DNA of 64,000 nt from assembly GCF_021223605.1 (NCBI RefSeq), contig NZ_CP075175.1, positions 496,001-560,000 of the forward strand. Reading direction: 5' to 3'. How positions within the stretch are numbered: the stretch's first letter is position 1; each line of letters opens with the position of its first letter. Origin of the DNA: Paenibacillus sp. 481 (GTDB lineage: Bacteria; Bacillota; Bacilli; Paenibacillales; Paenibacillaceae). Below, piece after piece: positions 45,701 through 55,378 of the stretch. The notes beneath the pieces were generated by a model that had not been told where the DNA came from, ran no database searches, and saw only the letters and a program-made list of their open reading frames with translations. The position numbers were made by a program, and so were the translations under genes.

Positions 45701-48700
45701 CTTCAGGTCAACCGCCACATGCGGCTGCACGAGTTCAAGACAGCGGTCGATCTCGCTCCGGAATACCGGCTCGTCTTGGTACAACCCGCGTCCCATGTTG
45801 ACGTATTGGGAACCTTGTCCTGGGAACATCATCACGACAGAGCGAGAGCGTGTGCCCGTCTCAGCTACAGCCAACTTATCCGTTTCAACATCTGTCAAAA
45901 TGGAAACGGCCTCTTGTGCATCCTGACATACGAATGCTGCTCTCCATTCGAAAGCCTTTCTACCGACTTGCAGCGTATAGGCAACGTCCGCCAGATTGAC
46001 GTCCGGATGCTGCGTTAAATATGTAGCCAAGCGCTCTTTTGCCTGCGCCAAAGCCGTCTCTGTTCTCGCAGACAGCAGTATCACTTTGTCCGCTCTGCCA
46101 TCGTCCGAGGCTGCCGTAGCAGGCGCCTCTTCCAAAATAATGTGGGCATTCGTGCCCCCGATGCCGAACGAGCTAACCCCAGCGCGCAACGGATCGTTTC
46201 CACGCTCCCAAGGCGTCAGTTCCGTGTTGACGACAAACGGACTGTCAGCGAAGTCAATGTTCGGATTTTCCTGTTCAAAATGTAAACTTGGCGGTATTTG
46301 CTTCGTTTTGAGCGCCAGCACCGTCTTAATGAAGCCAGCTGCTCCGGCCGCGCTGTTAAGATGGCCCACGTTCGTCTTCACGGACCCGATGCGGCAAAAT
46401 CCTTTTTCCTCCGTCCGAAACGCCTCTTTCAACGCTTCGATCTCAATCGGATCGCCCATATTGGTAGCCGTGCCGTGCGCTTCCACGTAAGTAATGCTCT
46501 CCGGCTCCACTCCCGCCATGAGATGAGCTGCACGAATGACTTCTGCCTGTCCCTTCGTACTCGGGGCGGTGAAGCCAACCTTGCGCGTACCGTCATTGTT
46601 CACGCCGAATCCCTTAATGACGGCGTGAATGACGTCCCCATCGGCAACAGCGTCACGCAGTCGCTTCAAAATAACGACGCCGACTCCATCGCCGAATACC
46701 GTTCCTGCCGCCTGCGCGTCGAAGGCGCGACAATGCCCGTCTGGCGATTGAATCATGCCGTCTTCGTACAAGTAGCCTGCCTTATGAGGCACAGTTACAG
46801 TAGAACCTCCGGCGAGAGCAATATCGCATGCCCCAGCCAGCAACCCCTGCGAAGCCAACGCGATGTTGACTAAAGAGGTGGAGCAAGCCGTCTGCATGGA
46901 AATACTCGGGCCACGCAAATTGAGCTTATACGACAACTGCGTACTGAAAAACTCGCGGTCATTGAGCAGCATCGCGCTGAATCGCTCCGTCCCGCCAATA
47001 GTTGTAGCAAAGCGTGACACCCACTCCAAGTTAGGAGTAGCGCCCGCATATACGCCGATCAAACCTGGATAGGCGTCTGGATTATATCCGGCAGATTCGA
47101 GCGCCTCCCATGCGCATTCATGGAACAACCGTAGCTGCGGGTCCATAAGCTCCGCTTCGCGCGGCGAATAGCCGAAGAAAGCTGCATCGAACTGATCAAA
47201 GTTATTTAAAGCGCCTCTTGCCTTGACATACGAAGGGTGAGCAATGAGCTGCGGGTCTATGCCTTCCTGCCGCAGTTCTTCGTCGGTAAAGAACGAAATC
47301 GATTCCACCCCATCGCGCAGATTGTGCCAGAACTGCTCAACACTGTCCGCGCCAGGAAAGCGAGCGGACATACCTACGATAGCAATTTCCAAGCCACTCT
47401 CTTCAGCCGCTACCTGTTCCCCACCTTCTGGTGACTCTTGTGACTCTGCTGAGCGACCCGCCAGCGATCTCATCTGTTCAGTCCGTGCTAAACCCGATAG
47501 AATCGAGCGCTGACGTGCCTCATCTGCTTCCACCGTCGTTTCCGCCTCTGCTTGCCGCAAAAACGCCGCCAACGAGCGTACGGTTGGGTAGGAATATAAG
47601 GTAACGACCGGAATCTCCTTGCCCAGCGTCCCTGAGAACTTGTCAGCCAACTGGGAAATATCAAGTGAGCTAGCGCCGATTTCAAAGAAGTTGTCGTTCA
47701 TCTCCAACTGTTCAAACCCGAAATGGAGCTGCACAATGTCGGCAATCGTCTGTTCGATGGAGGAGATCGACGCACGGCTTGCAGCGCCTCGTTCCGGCCG
47801 AACAGCGTCGTTCTCCGCCAACGCTTGCGGGCGTGAATCTTCCTGAAGCGGAAGGCCCACTTGCTGACGCATATTGCCACCAATGAGCGATGGCATGCCG
47901 TCAAGGGAGAAGTGCCTCCGTTCGAACGGATACGTTGGCAGTGCGATCCGGTAGCGTCGTTCATCCGCATAATAGCCCGCCCAATCGATGCGTGCACCCG
48001 CGATCCACATTTTCCCTAGCTTCTCCAACAAATAAGCGTCATCTGCGGCTTGCTCCTGCGGGTGACGAACAAGGTGGAGCACTGCGTGTTCACCTGTCTT
48101 GGCCTGTTGCTTGTGCATAAAAGTGCTCAAGACGTTGCCAGGTCCGACTTCAATGAAGAGCGCCTGCTTCTCCTGAAGCAGTTCCGCCGCTCCTGCAGCA
48201 AACTGCACGGTACAGCGCAAATGTCGTGCCCAATAAGCAGGGTCAGTCGCATCCTGCTCCGTTATCCACGTTCCCGTCACATTGGATACGTACGGGATCG
48301 TAGGTGCGGACAGCGTCATTTGCTTCACTTTGTCCGCAAAGAGGCCCACAATCGGTTCCATCATTGCGGAATGAAACGCATGCGACGTATGGAGCTTGCG
48401 GTGCGTGACGTTCTGCCTAGTCAGCTCCGCTGCAAAAGCAGCCATTTCCGCAGACGGGCCCGAGACGACGCACAACTCTGGCCCGTTGACAGCAGCCAGC
48501 GACAACTGTTCCGGTAAGAGTACATTTAAGCTTTCCTCGGATAGCGAAACGCTCAACATTTCACCAGTTGGAATTCCTTGCATCAGTTTGGCACGCAACG
48601 TGACCAATTCGAGTGCATCCGTCAACGAGAGCACGCCGGACAAGCACGCAGCCGTATACTCCCCGATGCTGTGGCCGATCATGGCGCGTGGCTCGATACC

Positions 48701-50560
48701 CCACGACATGAGCAGCTTAGCCAACGCGTACTCGAACGCGAACAATGCAGGCTGAGCCGCTTCCGTCTGATTCAGCCGCTCCGCTAGTTGCGGCTCGCTC
48801 ATCCCGTGTCCGTCCGCTGGATAGAGCAGTGCTCGCGGGTCGGTACCGCCCAACGAGGCAATGATATCGCAGCAGCGATCCATTTCTTGACGGAACAGCG
48901 GCTGCTTCCGGTACAAATCTTTCCCCATGTTCACATATTGCGATCCTTGTCCAGGAAAAAGGAAGACGACCTTCGCGAGATCGAGTCCCGACTCGCCCGT
49001 ATGAACATTGCCGTCCGTTACCACTTCCAGCTTGGCAAGCGCTTCGGTTCTATCGGCGCAGACGAGTGTTCGGCGGAAGCGGAACCGCTTCCGGCCTGTC
49101 TGCAACGTATATGCCGCGTCGGCTAAATCTACTTCAGGGTTATTGCGCAGAAACTGACCGAGATTGTCAGTCGCACGCTCTAACCCTGCCTCCGTTGCTG
49201 CCGACAGCACAAGCAGATGCGTGTCCCGTCCAGCCGAACCCGCCGTCGCAGGTGGAGCTTCTTCCAAGACGACATGGGCGTTCGTGCCCCCTATGCCGAA
49301 CGAACTAACACCAGCTCGTAGCGGAGCATCCCCACTTTCCCAGCGGGTCAGCTCCGTGTTGACAGCGAAAGGAGTGCTGGCAAAACCGATCTTCGAATTC
49401 GGTTGATTAAAATTCAGGCTTGGCGGAATTTGCTTATGTTTCAGCGCCAGCACCGTTTTGATAAAAGCGGCTACACCTGCGGCGGTATCTAGATGGCCAA
49501 TGTTGGACTTGAGCGACCCGATTTTGCAAAAACCGACTTTATCGGTGGCAAAAGCAAGCTGCAACGCCTCCACTTCAATCGGATCGCCGAGCGCCGTGCC
49601 CGTACCATGTGCCTCGATATAGCTAATACTCTCTGGCTCTACTTCCGCCATTTGATGAGCAGCGCGGATAACTTCGACCTGACCGCCCGTGCTCGGGGCT
49701 GTATATCCGACTTTGCGGCTACCATCGTTGTTGATGGCCGAACCTTTGACGACTGCATGTATCGTGTCGCCATCTGCGATCGCGTCGCTCAGCCGCTTCA
49801 GGACAACGATTCCGATCCCGTCACCGAACAAAGTTCCGTTGGCCTCTTCATCAAAAGGACGGCAATGGCCATCAGGTGATTGAATCATGCCCTCTTGATA
49901 GAGATAACCCGTTTTGCGTGGCAAATTAACGGAAACACCGCCCGCCAGTGCGATATCGCACTCGCCACCCAGCAACCCTTGACAGGCGAGATGGATCGAC
50001 ACAAGCGAGGTCGAGCAGGCCGTTTGCACACTCACACTAGGACCCTTTAAGTTCAATTTATATGAAATCCGCGTCGTGAACGACGGGTTGTTTAATTGCA
50101 AAATTTGAAAATGATCGCTCGCATGCGAAGCAGCCATAATTCGACTGGCGATCCAGTACGTATTCGGGGACGCCCCTGCGTAAACCCCGATTAACTTATC
50201 TTGCTCTTCGGGAGTGTATCCCGCGTCCTCCAACGCCTCCCACGCACATTCGTGGAACAGGCGAAATTGTGGATCAACAAGCTCCGCTTCACGCGGCGTG
50301 TAATCGAAGAACGGTGCATCGAACGATTCAGCGTCCTCCAGTATTGGCTTTGCTTTCACATATTGGGGATTTCGAAGCGTTTCCGCATCGATTCCCGCCT
50401 CTTTCAATTCTTCATCCGTAAAAAAAGTGACCGACTCTACGCCAGTGCGCAAGTTTTCCCAGAACTCTCCCACGTTTTTAGCTCCGGGGAATCGTCCCGC
50501 CATGCCGACTACCGCAATCTCCAAACCGGTTGTTGCATACTGCCCGTTTGATTCCTTCAT
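42740..50560 (-). CDS. PKS-B: KS-AT-ACP-KS-AT-KR-ACP
   Basis: This 2606-aa bimodular type I PKS has cis AT domains. Module 1: KS (Cys about 183), AT (GHSIGEY about 631; HAFH, malonyl) and ACP (GASSL about 965); without KR it should leave a keto group. Module 2: KS (Cys about 1227), AT (about 1682; HAFH), KR with GGLGGIG (about 2220), SSIAS and AYSAANLY (Tyr about 2380), and ACP (GASSL about 2528); it should leave a hydroxyl. All KS triads are intact. Each KS starts with the FFTDEEL-type motif. It begins 15 bp after PKS-C, with GGAGGGA overlapping that stop. Confidence 0.95.
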   Translation of the reverse strand: MKESNGQYATTGLEIAVVGMAGRFPGAKNVGEFWENLRTGVESVTFFTDEELKEAGIDAETLRNPQYVKAKPILEDAESFDAPFFDYTPREAELVDPQFRLFHECAWEALEDAGYTPEEQDKLIGVYAGASPNTYWIASRIMAASHASDHFQILQLNNPSFTTRISYKLNLKGPSVSVQTACSTSLVSIHLACQGLLGGECDIALAGGVSVNLPRKTGYLYQEGMIQSPDGHCRPFDEEANGTLFGDGIGIVVLKRLSDAIADGDTIHAVVKGSAINNDGSRKVGYTAPSTGGQVEVIRAAHQMAEVEPESISYIEAHGTGTALGDPIEVEALQLAFATDKVGFCKIGSLKSNIGHLDTAAGVAAFIKTVLALKHKQIPPSLNFNQPNSKIGFASTPFAVNTELTRWESGDAPLRAGVSSFGIGGTNAHVVLEEAPPATAGSAGRDTHLLVLSAATEAGLERATDNLGQFLRNNPEVDLADAAYTLQTGRKRFRFRRTLVCADRTEALAKLEVVTDGNVHTGESGLDLAKVVFLFPGQGSQYVNMGKDLYRKQPLFRQEMDRCCDIIASLGGTDPRALLYPADGHGMSEPQLAERLNQTEAAQPALFAFEYALAKLLMSWGIEPRAMIGHSIGEYTAACLSGVLSLTDALELVTLRAKLMQGIPTGEMLSVSLSEESLNVLLPEQLSLAAVNGPELCVVSGPSAEMAAFAAELTRQNVTHRKLHTSHAFHSAMMEPIVGLFADKVKQMTLSAPTIPYVSNVTGTWITEQDATDPAYWARHLRCTVQFAAGAAELLQEKQALFIEVGPGNVLSTFMHKQQAKTGEHAVLHLVRHPQEQAADDAYLLEKLGKMWIAGARIDWAGYYADERRYRIALPTYPFERRHFSLDGMPSLIGGNMRQQVGLPLQEDSRPQALAENDAVRPERGAASRASISSIEQTIADIVQLHFGFEQLEMNDNFFEIGASSLDISQLADKFSGTLGKEIPVVTLYSYPTVRSLAAFLRQAEAETTVEADEARQRSILSGLARTEQMRSLAGRSAESQESPEGGEQVAAEESGLEIAIVGMSARFPGADSVEQFWHNLRDGVESISFFTDEELRQEGIDPQLIAHPSYVKARGALNNFDQFDAAFFGYSPREAELMDPQLRLFHECAWEALESAGYNPDAYPGLIGVYAGATPNLEWVSRFATTIGGTERFSAMLLNDREFFSTQLSYKLNLRGPSISMQTACSTSLVNIALASQGLLAGACDIALAGGSTVTVPHKAGYLYEDGMIQSPDGHCRAFDAQAAGTVFGDGVGVVILKRLRDAVADGDVIHAVIKGFGVNNDGTRKVGFTAPSTKGQAEVIRAAHLMAGVEPESITYVEAHGTATNMGDPIEIEALKEAFRTEEKGFCRIGSVKTNVGHLNSAAGAAGFIKTVLALKTKQIPPSLHFEQENPNIDFADSPFVVNTELTPWERGNDPLRAGVSSFGIGGTNAHIILEEAPATAASDDGRADKVILLSARTETALAQAKERLATYLTQHPDVNLADVAYTLQVGRKAFEWRAAFVCQDAQEAVSILTDVETDKLAVAETGTRSRSVVMMFPGQGSQYVNMGRGLYQDEPVFRSEIDRCLELVQPHVAVDLKALLFPQGTSHELSHNSDNTAAENELLARTDIAQPVLFMVEYALAKLLMSWGVHPEAMIGHSIGEYVAACLANVFPLEDALTLVALRGRLMQSLPAGSMLSVAMPELELRALLPDQLALAAVNSTTLCVVAGESEQIDAFAQQLEESGHTCRRLHTSHAFHSHMMDPILEAFADQVRSIKLQEPTTPFISNVTGTWITAEEAMDAGYWVRHLRSAVRFADGLDELLSNPRTVFVEVGPGNALGTFVRKHLAASRERVVVNMLRHPQESGQDSTHLLHKIGRLWLAGVSMDWQGFYAHERRKRVELPTYPMERQRYWLDEQPTMAVRPSTTPSGKNPNMADWFYYPSWERALLQASPDERQPNGYSWLLFKDECGLADEMSARLQQDGDRVAIAKAGTEFIAHDDGTFTLSPNSAEHYSLLLDELRQRDFVPDRIAHLWNVSSPKKEAVLQGTPSSTEAAEQREQALGYYSLVFLAQALRKQKETTEVRIAVVSTDMQEVTGLEQLSPGKMTLLGPCMVIQQEYIGITCVSIDIDAPHGVGRQQRLAAQIVAELSVPASERLIAYRGNYRWVQNYKPAELHKPATPALPFREQGVYLITGGLGGIGMLTAEYLAQHFKARLVLTGRSDFPAQDRYESWIAEHGEDNSVTRKIRRVQRLEQWGAEVTYVQADLANEVQMGNVFQFIDATYGCLNGVVQAAGLPGGESFRAIENIDGQKADEQFRAKVQGLKTMERLLAGKGTDVCILFSSIASALGGLGFSAYSAANLYMDAFARKQNQAGGTKWLCVNWDAWEFWEEHSSKIGESLVELAILPAEAPELFQYVYAPCDSNQIIVSTGDFQARLDRWIRLKGKKEQPQPTGDGGSFVRPDLTNPYVAPRNQAEKTIADVWKQFFRIDQVGIHDNFFDLGASSLDMIQVTGKLNEALNETIAVVDMFTYPTIHALAQRLTRSEQDEAEEAEIEHQLIGAVAKGKKRQQQQKEKRRKGEVF

Positions 50561-50575
50561 CTTTGCTGTCCCTCC

Positions 50576-53500
50576 TCACGTTCTATCGCGCTTCTGCAAT
50601 CGCTGCTTCAGCCTGTGCTTCCCGTCGTGAATCTGCTCTGAGCGATCCGCCGTCTCTGCAACGGCTGCTTCTCCCGCACTTGACCGTCTAAGCGATTCGG
50701 CCAGCGCATGGACCGTCGGATGACTGAACATATCTACGACCGACATTTCCCGCTGTAGCGCCTGCTGCAGCTTCGCGTTCATTTGAATAATATCGAGCGA
50801 AGTTGCGCCAAGCTCGAAGAAATTATCGTGCGCGCCAACTTGATCGATGCCGAGAAACTCCCGCCACAATTCAGCTATCGTCTGCTCCAATTCATCTTCC
50901 GGCGCCGCATAGGTGGTGCTAATGGCAGGACGGGATGAACGTGTGCCTTCATTACTCCGTTCCACCTGAATGAGCGATTTCAACGATGACGTACGGGCGG
51001 CTTGCAGCCGTAGCGGCAAATCGGTTGTCGAAATCGTCAGCTGGGTCAGACGGCAGCCCAACGCATGATGGAATACCGCAATCCCCTCTTCCGGCAACAG
51101 CCTTGTCCCATGATCCGGAGCGGGAACGTTCACACCTACTTGGGCAGACGCGGCCGCGATTTCGCGTTCCGCCGCAGCGGCCATACCGACCGTTTGCCAA
51201 CCATCCCAATCGATGGCCATGACGCGTGTACCGTCTTTAGCCCGCTTGTAGTGGGCAAAGGCATCGAGATACGTATTCGCCGCACAGTACCCTGCCTGCC
51301 CCAAAGCACCCAAGGCGCTGACCAAGGAAGAACAGAGCAGTAGGAAATCCAGCTTCATTCCATCCAGTACCCGCTCTAGTACGCGCGTGCCACTCACTTT
51401 TGCCGCCAGAGCGCGTTCTTCTATCTCCCGCGTACGTCGCTGAATTAACGCGCCATCCGCCGTTCCAGCCGCGTGAATAACGCCATGGATTACTCCGAAA
51501 CGAGCAACGGCATCGGCCACGACCTGTTCCATTTGCGACAAATCGCTAACGTCCGCACTGCAAACCATCACTTCCGCTCCATGCTCTTCGAGCTCTCTCA
51601 GCTTCATGAGCTTGACGGCCACAGCTACGTCTACCTCAGATCCCTCTGCAACTTGCCGCCAGTCCGTTTCATCTGTCAAGCCAGTACGACCGATCAACAC
51701 CAGCTTGGCCTGAACCGTCTTAGCCAAATATTCGGCTATCGCTAAGCCAATGCCGCCCAATCCTCCCGTGATCAGATAAACGCCCTGATTCCTGAGGCCT
51801 GTGTCTACATCGCTAGCAGTCGTTGCCGGAGCAGGGATGGAGACGTATTTTTGTATCCATCTATATGTACCGCGATACGCCACGATCATATCGTCGGACG
51901 AGGCAATAACCTCCGCGTACAGCCGCTCGGCAAGTGCTTGCCGTTCCACTTCGTCTTCTTCATAGAAGGATGCCACGTCAATGCTGCGACAGCGCACGTT
52001 GGCATACTCCTGCGGAATGACGAGACATGCGCCAAGCACTGCGGCTTGTTCTGGGTGCAGCCGCTCAGCCCCAGTCACTTCTTGCATGTTGCACGTCACA
52101 ATGGAAAGCTGTATATCTGCGTCTATTCCGCACGTACCGATGGCTTGTGCCAGCGCAATCAGGCTGTAATAGCCTCTTTCCAGCGTCTTATCGGCAGCGG
52201 ATACATCCCACTCACCCACTGCGGCGGACTCTTCCGCCAGCCATGCGTGTACAATACGGTCTGGCTGTGTTCCCGCATCTGCCAACTCGCGCAGCAGACG
52301 AACGTACTGATCCGGCTGATTAGGCTCCATCTGGTACGCTCCTTCGTCCAGCCTAGCGAACGAAGTGGACGGGTATACGGCGCTAACATCGTGTCCGGCC
52401 TGCTTCAAGCGGGCAACCAAGCATGCACCTACTCCTCGTTCTTCAGTGAAGACGAGCCAACGTTGCGGGCTCTGAGAAGGTTGCAATTGTTCAACCGTTA
52501 CAGAACGCTCCCAGACAGGGGTATATAGCCACTCCCCCACGTTTTGCTTTTTAAGTAGCGGAGCATTGACTAGTCCGGCACTGCTACCCGACCTTACAGC
52601 AGATGTCGGTGTCCCCAGTAGTCCCTGCTTCAGCACATCAAGTTCGAACGGCGGGTCTACCCAGTAGCGCCGACGTTCAAACGGGTATGTAGGCATAGCC
52701 ATCCGCTTACGCTGCTCGTTGGCATGGAACGCTTTCCAATCCGGTTGTGCCCCTTCCAGCCACAAGCGCCCTACCTGCTGCAACAGAAACTCATCATCGC
52801 TTGCCTGCTCTTTCACATGGCGGACAAGGTTGAAAGCCGCATGCCGCGCTGTTTTGTCAGGATGGCGGCGCAAGAACGCGCTTAGCGCATTGCCTGGTCC
52901 CACTTCTACGAACACGGCATTGTCGTCGCGCAGCAGTTCGCGGAGGCCGTCGGCAAAACGAACAGTGCCACGCAGATGATTAACCCAATAGTCGGCAGCA
53001 GTCGCTTCCTCGACCGTAATCCAGTTTCCACTCACGTTCGAAATATAAGGCATTTCTGGTTTGCGCAGCGTTATCGAACTCACTTTCGCGCGGAACGACT
53101 CCAAAATCGGATCCATCATTGCCGAATGAAAAGCATGAGACGTGTGCAATTTCGTGCAAGTCTTTCCTTGCTCAGCCAACTGCTGTTCCAGCCTGTCAAT
53201 CGCCTCGTGACGGCCCGACACCACGCAGAGCGCCGAACCGTTGACCGCAGCCAGCGATAAGTCGTCGCCTAACAACGGTGCCAACTCTTCCTCGGATAGC
53301 GGCACACTGAGCATCGCCCCCGACGGCATGCTATGCATCAATTTCCCACGCAGCACGACCAATTCCAATGCTTCTTCCAGCGTCATCACACCTGCTAGGC
53401 ACGCAGCAACGTACTCACCCGCGCTATGACCAATCATGGCGCTTGGTTTAAGCCCCCATTTCAACATCAATTGCGCCAGTGCATAGGAGAAAATAAACAT

Positions 53501-55378
53501 GACAGGTTGCGTCACATCGGTCTGTTTGAGGCGCTCGCCACCATTCGCGATTACCTCGTTAACATCCACATTTGCGTCGTTGACATTCACATTTGCGTCG
53601 TTGTCGTTCAGATTTGCATCGTTGATGTCCGGATACAACAGCTCCCGCAAATTAACGTCGAGCAACGGCTTTACGATAGCAAAGCACCGATCTGCTGCCT
53701 CGCGGAACTCCGGCTCGCGGTCGTATAAATCACGCCCCATATTGACATACTGCGCACCCTGCCCTGGAAACATAAACACCAGACGGGCCTGTTCACGCTC
53801 ACATTCTCGACTGTACACCCGCTCCGGCGGCAACGATTCCAACAGTTCCCGTGCTTCTCCAGCAGACGAACAGACAAGCATGCGGCGATACCGGAACGCC
53901 CTGCGCCCGATTTGCATCGTGTAAGCCTCATCGGATAGCGGCACATCAGGAATCGCAGCCAAATAATCGCGCATGCGGACAGTCGCTTTCTCCAGACCGG
54001 CCTCTGTCTTGGCAGACAACAGGAGAAGCTTCGACGCTCTTCCTTCGCCACCTGCCGCCTGAGGTGGAGCTTCCTCCAAGACGACATGCACATTCGTTCC
54101 GCCGATGCCGAACGAACTGACACCAGCTCGCAACGGACCTTCTTCATTCGTCCACGGCGTTAGCTCTGTGTTAACGATAAACGGGCTGTTCGCGAAATCT
54201 ATTTTTGGATTCGGTGATTCAAAATGTAAATTTGGCGGAATCTGCTTATGCTGCAGCGTCAACACCGTCTTGATGAAAGCTGCAACACCAGCAGCACTAT
54301 TTAAATGACCGATATTCGTCTTGACGGAACCGATACGGCAAAAACCTTTCTTATCGGTCTGAAAAGCGAGCTTCAGCGCCTCGATCTCAACAGGGTCCCC
54401 TAGCGTGGTGCCCGTGCCGTGCGCTTCCACATAGCCAATGCTCTCCGGTGCCACTCGTCCCATCCGCTGTGCCGCACGGATAACCTCCGCCTGACCTTCG
54501 ATACTCGGGGCGGAGTATCCCATTTTACGCGTACCGTCATTGTTCGCGGCCGAGCCTTTAATTACCGCATAAATGCGGTCGCCATCGGCCACGGCATGCT
54601 TCAGCATTTTTAACACAACTGCGCCTGCACCTTCCCCGCCAACCGTTCCCTTCGCTTTGGCATCAAAAGCGCGGCAATGTCCATCCGGCGAACTGACCAT
54701 CCCCTCTTCATACATATAGCCTTCGGTATGAGGGACTGTCACCGTAACTCCACCGGCCAGAGCCATCCGACATTCGCCCGTCAACAGCGCTCTGCAAGCT
54801 AAATGGATCGCCAGCAGCGAGGTTGAGCAAGCCGAATCGACATTGATCGCTGGGCCCTTCAAGTTCAATTTGTGAGCAATCCGTGTGCTTAGAAAATCTT
54901 TGTCCGCCAAAGCCAGCGCAGCGAATTGCTCGGCCGTACTCCCGCTGCGCGAGAGCATGGCCACCAATTGCCAATAAATGCTGGCGGAAGCGCCAGCGAA
55001 CAGTCCGATAGCAGCATTCGTCTGCTCACTATCGTAACCAGCGTGTTCTAGCGCCTCCCAGACACACTCGTGAAACAACCGCAACTGCGGGTCGATAACT
55101 TCTGCCTCGCGCGGTGAATAATCAAAGAAATCGGAATCGAAACATTCCGCATCCGGAACAACCGCTTTGGCTTTAACATAACGAGGGTTGTTCAGTAAGG
55201 CAGGATCGACTCCTGCCGCTTCTAGCTCTTCATCTGTGAAGAACCGTACCGACTCCACTCCGTTTTTAAGATTTTCCCAATATTCGTCCACGGAACGGGC
55301 ACCTGGAAACTTACCCGCCATTCCGATGACGGCGATTTCCAGCCCAGTAGCCGCTTGCGTTTGTTGACTTTTAGTCAT
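50576..55378 (-). CDS. PKS-C: KS-AT-KR-ACP
   Basis: This 1600-aa single-module type I PKS has KS (Cys about 184; EAHGTGTTLGDP; NIGHLNSAAG), AT (GHSAGEY about 650; HAFH, malonyl), KR (GGLGGIG about 1207, CSSLVS, GYCAANTY about 1363) and ACP (GATSL about 1527). The KS would accept the aminoacyl chain from NRPS-D. The AT-domain loop before the QPVMF segment carries an in-frame 21-bp repeat (53561-53623) that makes it Asn/Asp-rich and longer than in the sister modules. Its first eight bases overlap the end of NRPS-D. Confidence 0.95.
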   Translation of the reverse strand: MTKSQQTQAATGLEIAVIGMAGKFPGARSVDEYWENLKNGVESVRFFTDEELEAAGVDPALLNNPRYVKAKAVVPDAECFDSDFFDYSPREAEVIDPQLRLFHECVWEALEHAGYDSEQTNAAIGLFAGASASIYWQLVAMLSRSGSTAEQFAALALADKDFLSTRIAHKLNLKGPAINVDSACSTSLLAIHLACRALLTGECRMALAGGVTVTVPHTEGYMYEEGMVSSPDGHCRAFDAKAKGTVGGEGAGAVVLKMLKHAVADGDRIYAVIKGSAANNDGTRKMGYSAPSIEGQAEVIRAAQRMGRVAPESIGYVEAHGTGTTLGDPVEIEALKLAFQTDKKGFCRIGSVKTNIGHLNSAAGVAAFIKTVLTLQHKQIPPNLHFESPNPKIDFANSPFIVNTELTPWTNEEGPLRAGVSSFGIGGTNVHVVLEEAPPQAAGGEGRASKLLLLSAKTEAGLEKATVRMRDYLAAIPDVPLSDEAYTMQIGRRAFRYRRMLVCSSAGEARELLESLPPERVYSRECEREQARLVFMFPGQGAQYVNMGRDLYDREPEFREAADRCFAIVKPLLDVNLRELLYPDINDANLNDNDANVNVNDANVDVNEVIANGGERLKQTDVTQPVMFIFSYALAQLMLKWGLKPSAMIGHSAGEYVAACLAGVMTLEEALELVVLRGKLMHSMPSGAMLSVPLSEEELAPLLGDDLSLAAVNGSALCVVSGRHEAIDRLEQQLAEQGKTCTKLHTSHAFHSAMMDPILESFRAKVSSITLRKPEMPYISNVSGNWITVEEATAADYWVNHLRGTVRFADGLRELLRDDNAVFVEVGPGNALSAFLRRHPDKTARHAAFNLVRHVKEQASDDEFLLQQVGRLWLEGAQPDWKAFHANEQRKRMAMPTYPFERRRYWVDPPFELDVLKQGLLGTPTSAVRSGSSAGLVNAPLLKKQNVGEWLYTPVWERSVTVEQLQPSQSPQRWLVFTEERGVGACLVARLKQAGHDVSAVYPSTSFARLDEGAYQMEPNQPDQYVRLLRELADAGTQPDRIVHAWLAEESAAVGEWDVSAADKTLERGYYSLIALAQAIGTCGIDADIQLSIVTCNMQEVTGAERLHPEQAAVLGACLVIPQEYANVRCRSIDVASFYEEDEVERQALAERLYAEVIASSDDMIVAYRGTYRWIQKYVSIPAPATTASDVDTGLRNQGVYLITGGLGGIGLAIAEYLAKTVQAKLVLIGRTGLTDETDWRQVAEGSEVDVAVAVKLMKLRELEEHGAEVMVCSADVSDLSQMEQVVADAVARFGVIHGVIHAAGTADGALIQRRTREIEERALAAKVSGTRVLERVLDGMKLDFLLLCSSLVSALGALGQAGYCAANTYLDAFAHYKRAKDGTRVMAIDWDGWQTVGMAAAAEREIAAASAQVGVNVPAPDHGTRLLPEEGIAVFHHALGCRLTQLTISTTDLPLRLQAARTSSLKSLIQVERSNEGTRSSRPAISTTYAAPEDELEQTIAELWREFLGIDQVGAHDNFFELGATSLDIIQMNAKLQQALQREMSVVDMFSHPTVHALAESLRRSSAGEAAVAETADRSEQIHDGKHRLKQRLQKRDRT
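53561..53623 (-). repeat. Three-copy 21-bp in-frame repeat within PKS-C
   Basis: Three adjacent 21-bp units each encode a seven-residue NDANxxx peptide (xxx = LND, VNV, VDV). The first two plus-strand units differ at two positions. The loop is of variable length and sequence in the other AT domains here. Confidence 0.92.

Noticed and set aside
53561..53623. Short direct repeats considered as a CRISPR array
   Set aside because: Units are contiguous without spacers and in frame within a PKS gene; the intergenic arrays likewise have no spacers and no cas genes are nearby.
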